A stretch of DNA of 5,420 nt, taken from Deltaproteobacteria bacterium. GTDB taxonomy: Bacteria; Myxococcota_A; Polyangia; Palsa-1104; JAEUJZ01. Numbering within the stretch: the stretch's first letter is position 1; each line of letters opens with the position of its first letter. A program made the translations under genes and the position numbers. Location: positions 1 through 5,420 of the forward strand of contig JAGNNG010000092.1 in the NCBI GenBank assembly GCA_017990795.1, written 5' to 3'. The notes under the pieces were generated by a model, which worked only from the letters and a program-made list of their open reading frames with translations, did not search any database and was not told where the DNA came from. Below, piece by piece: positions 5,109 to 5,420 of this stretch.

Positions 5109-5420
5109 TCACGGCCCCCAATCACTGGGCACGATCGCACAAGGAGGCTGCAGACCTGGCAGCAGCACACCCTCTAGCGGGGTCTTGCGCTTGCCATCTC
5201 CGCGACGGGGCGGGTCCACCACTACCACTCCCTCTTGGGCTTCTGTAAAGCGACCATCCAGGTACAGCTGACCCGCGCCGCCGTAGCCGAACAGCCCCCG
5301 AAACTGCACCGGCTGACCCTTGTACTGAATCGGCACCGGGGGCGTCTCGGTCATTGAGACCGCGTCTTCCGCTGCATCGGTCACGTAGTAAAGCGGCGCA
5401 TCGGGCCAGTCGCCACTCAT
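5109..5420 (-). CDS. Unrecognised protein, C-terminal part or short complete gene at right edge
   Basis: An open frame of 103 codons ends in TGA at 5109. An ATG lies exactly at the window edge (5418-5420), so it cannot be told whether this is the true start or an internal Met; the rest of the gene probably lies outside. The visible protein has no membrane segment. It is rich in Pro and Gly, with beta-strand-like stretches (around residues 28-56, including QFRGLFGYGGAGQLYLDG), an Arg/Lys patch near 71-78 and a single Cys near the end. A small beta-barrel is conceivable but is not supported beyond strand pattern. It is on the same strand as the operon but is separated by 368 bases holding the repeat array, so it is not clearly part of it. 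Confidence 0.6.
   Translation of the reverse strand: MSGDWPDAPLYYVTDAAEDAVSMTETPPVPIQYKGQPVQFRGLFGYGGAGQLYLDGRFTEAQEGVVVVDPPRRGDGKRKTPLEGVLLPGLQPPCAIVPSDWGP

Noticed and set aside
4985..5170. 61-residue minus-strand frame across the array and the end of the right-edge gene
   Set aside because: It overlaps a longer frame and the repeat array, has no ribosome binding site noted and looks like a chance reading of repeat DNA.

Overview
The window is a GC-rich (roughly 60%) bacterial segment in which every supported gene lies on the minus strand, so transcription runs from right to left. The gene content suggests Myxococcota or a similar environmental lineage, and Planctomycetota is a weaker alternative. 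That content is a Tat-exported DUF1501 protein, a large exported c-type-cytochrome-like protein that mixes DUF1549-, DUF1592-, DUF1588- and DUF1585-like segments, and several lipoproteins. The lineage is an inference from protein types and composition, not a phylogenetic result.

Layout in transcription order. (1) 5420-5109 is the C-terminal part of an unrecognised gene that enters from beyond the right edge. (2) 5108-4741 is a 368-base intergenic region. Its right half (about 4970-5085) is a regular array of 11-bp repeats (plus-strand consensus TTYAGGARTGT). A near-perfect palindrome is embedded at each end. Its left half holds a cluster of short inverted repeats (4851-4942). Just before the next gene, promoter-like sequence overlaps the start codon closely enough to suggest a leaderless or near-leaderless mRNA. 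(3) 4740-643 is a tight three-gene operon: the large exported CxxCH protein, a 227-residue lipoprotein whose ATG directly follows the upstream stop codon, and a Tat-exported DUF1501 protein 15 bases further on. (4) 608-562 is a strong intrinsic terminator closing the operon. (5) 538-1 is the N-terminal part of a separate lipoprotein gene, possibly a beta-propeller, that runs off the left edge.

Together the three operon products look like an exported, cell-envelope module. In Planctomycetota and Myxococcota, DUF1501 proteins are commonly encoded beside DUF1549/DUF1553-, DUF1592- or DUF1800-type proteins, but the biochemical role of these pairs is not settled and I do not assign one. The most notable feature is the non-coding 11-bp array upstream of this operon. 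It looks like a multi-site operator for a protein that binds cooperatively along one face of the helix. OmpR/PhoB-type response regulators, MerR-type CarH/LitR regulators and sigma-54 enhancer-binding proteins are the candidates worth testing.
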